Shown here one piece after another: positions 62,591 through 64,000 of a stretch of DNA of 64,000 nt (position 1 is its first letter; each line of letters opens with the position of its first letter). The notes beneath the pieces were generated by a model, which saw only the letters and a program-made list of their open reading frames with translations, was not told the origin of the DNA and ran no database searches. Origin of the DNA: Streptomyces sp. NRRL F-5122 (GTDB taxonomy: Bacteria > Actinomycetota > Actinomycetes > Streptomycetales > Streptomycetaceae); assembly GCF_001507435.1 (NCBI RefSeq), contig NZ_LMWH01000228.1, positions 186,001-250,000 on the forward strand. The letters are read 5' to 3'. The position numbers were made by a program, and so were the translations under genes.

Positions 62591-63040
62591 ATGTCACGAA
62601 ATGCAGTAGTAGCGGGCGCGTCGCTCGCCGTGCTCGTCCTCAGCGGATGCGCAGCCGCCGGGGGCGCCGACACGCCTGACACCTCAACGCCGAGCAGTCG
62701 TGTGGAGATCAACTCGACCGTGTCGACGGCGACGACCTCGTCGGCCGACTCGGGCACCGACGACGGCGCCGAGGTACCGGGCGTGTCCGGGCCCGACGGC
62801 CCGCACCGCAGGGCCTACCTGCAGACTCTCGAAACAGCGGACCAGCGGTTGACCGCCGACCCGGACGAGGCCGTCGACAATGGGCGCAACGGCTGTCTCG
62901 ACATCCTGCGGCACAAGCCCGGGCCCACACAGATCGGCAACATGCAGCGGCGGTTCTCCACCCAGGTGCCGGACTTGAACCCGGCAGCGGCACAGACCGT
63001 GTTGGCGGCGGCGAGGGCGTACATCTGCCCCGATGCCTGA
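62591..63040 (+). CDS. Secreted lipoprotein, DUF732-like
   Basis: The 149-residue product has a lipoprotein signal (VLVLSGC at about residue 19), a Thr/Ser/Asp-rich linker and a small helical C-terminal domain. That domain contains YLQTLETADQRLTADPDEAV, a Cys in NGCLDIL and a final YICPDA, the two-cysteine pattern of DUF732 proteins. The ATG at 62591 has no clear ribosome site; a GACTGG sequence precedes it. Function unknown. Confidence 0.75.
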   Translation: MSRNAVVAGASLAVLVLSGCAAAGGADTPDTSTPSSRVEINSTVSTATTSSADSGTDDGAEVPGVSGPDGPHRRAYLQTLETADQRLTADPDEAVDNGRNGCLDILRHKPGPTQIGNMQRRFSTQVPDLNPAAAQTVLAAARAYICPDA

Positions 63041-63293
63041 CGGGGCAGGGACGGCGCTCTCGACGCCGGGACGGCGGTCTCAGGCGAAGTCAGGCCGGTC
63101 CCGCCGGGCGAGCCCGCGGCGCATGTGCGTGCACACCCGGCAGCGAACTGTGACGCAGCGCACATTCGCCGACCGATGATCCACGCGCCACCCATCAGTC
63201 GAATGAGCGACAACACTGCTACGCGGCCCGGTGGACGTGCGGCGCGGCCGGCAGTCCTCAACAACCAGCATCCAGAGATGGGGTATTGCCGAC

Positions 63294-63506
63294 ATGACCG
63301 ACGCCGTCAAGGGCCCTGCCAGCTACTTTCCTTCCATCGAGAAGAAGTACGGTCGCCCGGTTTCGGAGTGGAAGGAGCTCATCCTGTCCTCGCCCCTGAC
63401 GAAGCACATGGAGCTCGTGAACTGGCTCAAGGCCGAGCACGGTCTCGGGCACGGCCACGCCAACGCCCTCGTCGCGCACACCCTCGCAGAGGGCCACGAC
63501 AAGTAG
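63294..63506 (+). CDS. DUF4287-family small protein
   Basis: The 70-residue product (GPASYFPSIEKKYGRPVSEW, TKHMELVNWLKAEHGLGHGH) matches a short actinobacterial family I recall as DUF4287. It is all-helical, lacks a signal peptide and its function is unknown. The ATG at 63294 is chosen because the upstream frame is Arg/Ser-rich. It converges with the AhpD-like gene; a strong hairpin separates them. Confidence 0.85.
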   Translation: MTDAVKGPASYFPSIEKKYGRPVSEWKELILSSPLTKHMELVNWLKAEHGLGHGHANALVAHTLAEGHDK

Positions 63507-63563
63507 CGGCGCACAACCGGCCCCGGCCTTGTCATGACGGGCTGGAAGCCGGGCGGGCTGCGA

Positions 63564-63600
63564 CCCGGCCGCCACCCACGGCTGTGGGGTGGCGGCCGGG
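63564..63600. terminator. Bidirectional hairpin terminator
   Basis: CCCGGCCGCCACCC (63564-63577) and its exact complement GGGTGGCGGCCGGG (63587-63600) form a 14-bp stem with a 9-base loop. It stands between the convergent DUF4287 and AhpD-like genes. Confidence 0.85.
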
Positions 63601-63640
63601 TGCTCACGGCAGGCCGACAGGGGTGGTCGGCCGTGTCAGC

Positions 63641-63988
63641 TCACGGTGTGGCGCTCTTGTCGGCCTGGCCGAAGAACTTCATGGCCATGAACCCGTGTGC
63701 GTAACTGCCGCCCGCACGCAGGGCCGCGGCGGTCATGACGGTCTCCGCGAGTTCCTGCTGGGTCGCGCCCGCGGAGTGCGCTGCCTTGGTGTGTGCCTCG
63801 ATGCAGTAGGCGCACTGGGTGGTCAACGCCACGGCCACGGCCATGAGTTCGGTGTACTTGGCCGGGATGACGTTGTTGCTGCCACGCAGGACCTCGGCGT
63901 CCCAGGCCATGAAGGCCTTGAAGGCTGCAGGTGCGCCGGCGCGGATGTGCCGGGCGTACTGGTGGTCGGTGTGCTCGTGGTAGGACAC
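63641..63988 (-). CDS. AhpD-like carboxymuconolactone decarboxylase-family protein
   Basis: The 115-residue protein has the redox-type motif TQCAYCIEAHTKAAHSAGAT (C-x2-C-x3-H) near residue 58-70, preceded by KYTELMAVAVALT and followed by ELAETVMTAAALRAGGSYAHG. This is a compact AhpD-like peroxidase/CMD family member. Catalytic Cys pair and His are in place. The ATG at 63988 starts MSYHEHTDHQYARHI. Its partner and substrate are unknown. Confidence 0.9.
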   Translation of the reverse strand: MSYHEHTDHQYARHIRAGAPAAFKAFMAWDAEVLRGSNNVIPAKYTELMAVAVALTTQCAYCIEAHTKAAHSAGATQQELAETVMTAAALRAGGSYAHGFMAMKFFGQADKSATP

Positions 63989-64000
63989 GATGCGCTCCTG

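Overview
This 64 kb window is chromosomal DNA from a Streptomyces or a close relative. The GC content is very high, GTG starts are common, ATGA/GTGA start-stop overlaps are dense, and several features are typical of the group: a MaoC hydratase and acyl-CoA dehydrogenase followed by psd-pssA, an Ada-AlkA fusion, PucR-type regulators, a gluABCD operon, and intergenic GC-rich repeats. No rRNA, tRNA, CRISPR array or intact mobile element was seen.

Layout. 1-3.2 kb: end of a probable ethylmalonyl-CoA pathway operon (MaoC hydratase, acyl-CoA dehydrogenase), then psd-pssA for phosphatidylethanolamine synthesis. 3.3-11.1 kb: glycerate kinase, a five-gene Liv-type ABC transporter, and a divergent PucR-type regulator. 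11.6-14.2 kb: a row of ADP-ribose/NAD enzymes (ADP-ribosylglycohydrolase, Nudix hydrolase, sirtuin). 14.3-16.3 kb: an AraC regulator divergent from a short-chain dehydrogenase, with repeated operator-like sites between them. 16.4-23.4 kb: alkylation repair (Ogt, Ada-AlkA), macro-domain protein, FAD oxidoreductase, inositol-phosphatase-like enzyme and a cytosolic gamma-glutamyltransferase-like enzyme. 23.5-27.7 kb: small membrane protein, NarL-type two-component system, AhpD-like protein, secreted protein.

27.7-36.8 kb is the most distinctive region. It is a one-strand cluster holding an NCS1 permease, a luciferase-like flavin/F420 oxidoreductase, a dihydropyrimidinase, two beta-ureidopropionase-like nitrilases, a class III aminotransferase and a PucR regulator. 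Together these look like uptake and reductive breakdown of uracil/thymine (or hydantoins). No classical dihydropyrimidine dehydrogenase is present, so the luciferase-like enzyme is a candidate for the missing reduction step.

36.9-42.7 kb: a large protein of unknown function, a divergent XRE regulator / methionine aminopeptidase pair that look leaderless and share an operator-like region, and a ClpC/ClpB-type AAA+ ATPase. 42.8-53.6 kb is more accessory: secreted gamma-glutamyltransferase, small lipoprotein, a HEAT-repeat protein with an unusual N-terminal domain, a beta-helix secreted protein, a phosphotransferase, hypothetical genes, short repeats and a truncated LD-carboxypeptidase. 53.6-64 kb: a secreted S15-like peptidase behind three GlnR-box-like sites, gluABCD glutamate uptake, exonuclease III, a metallo-hydrolase, a PcaL-like fusion whose lactonase half lacks its nucleophile serine, an integrase relic, and small proteins.
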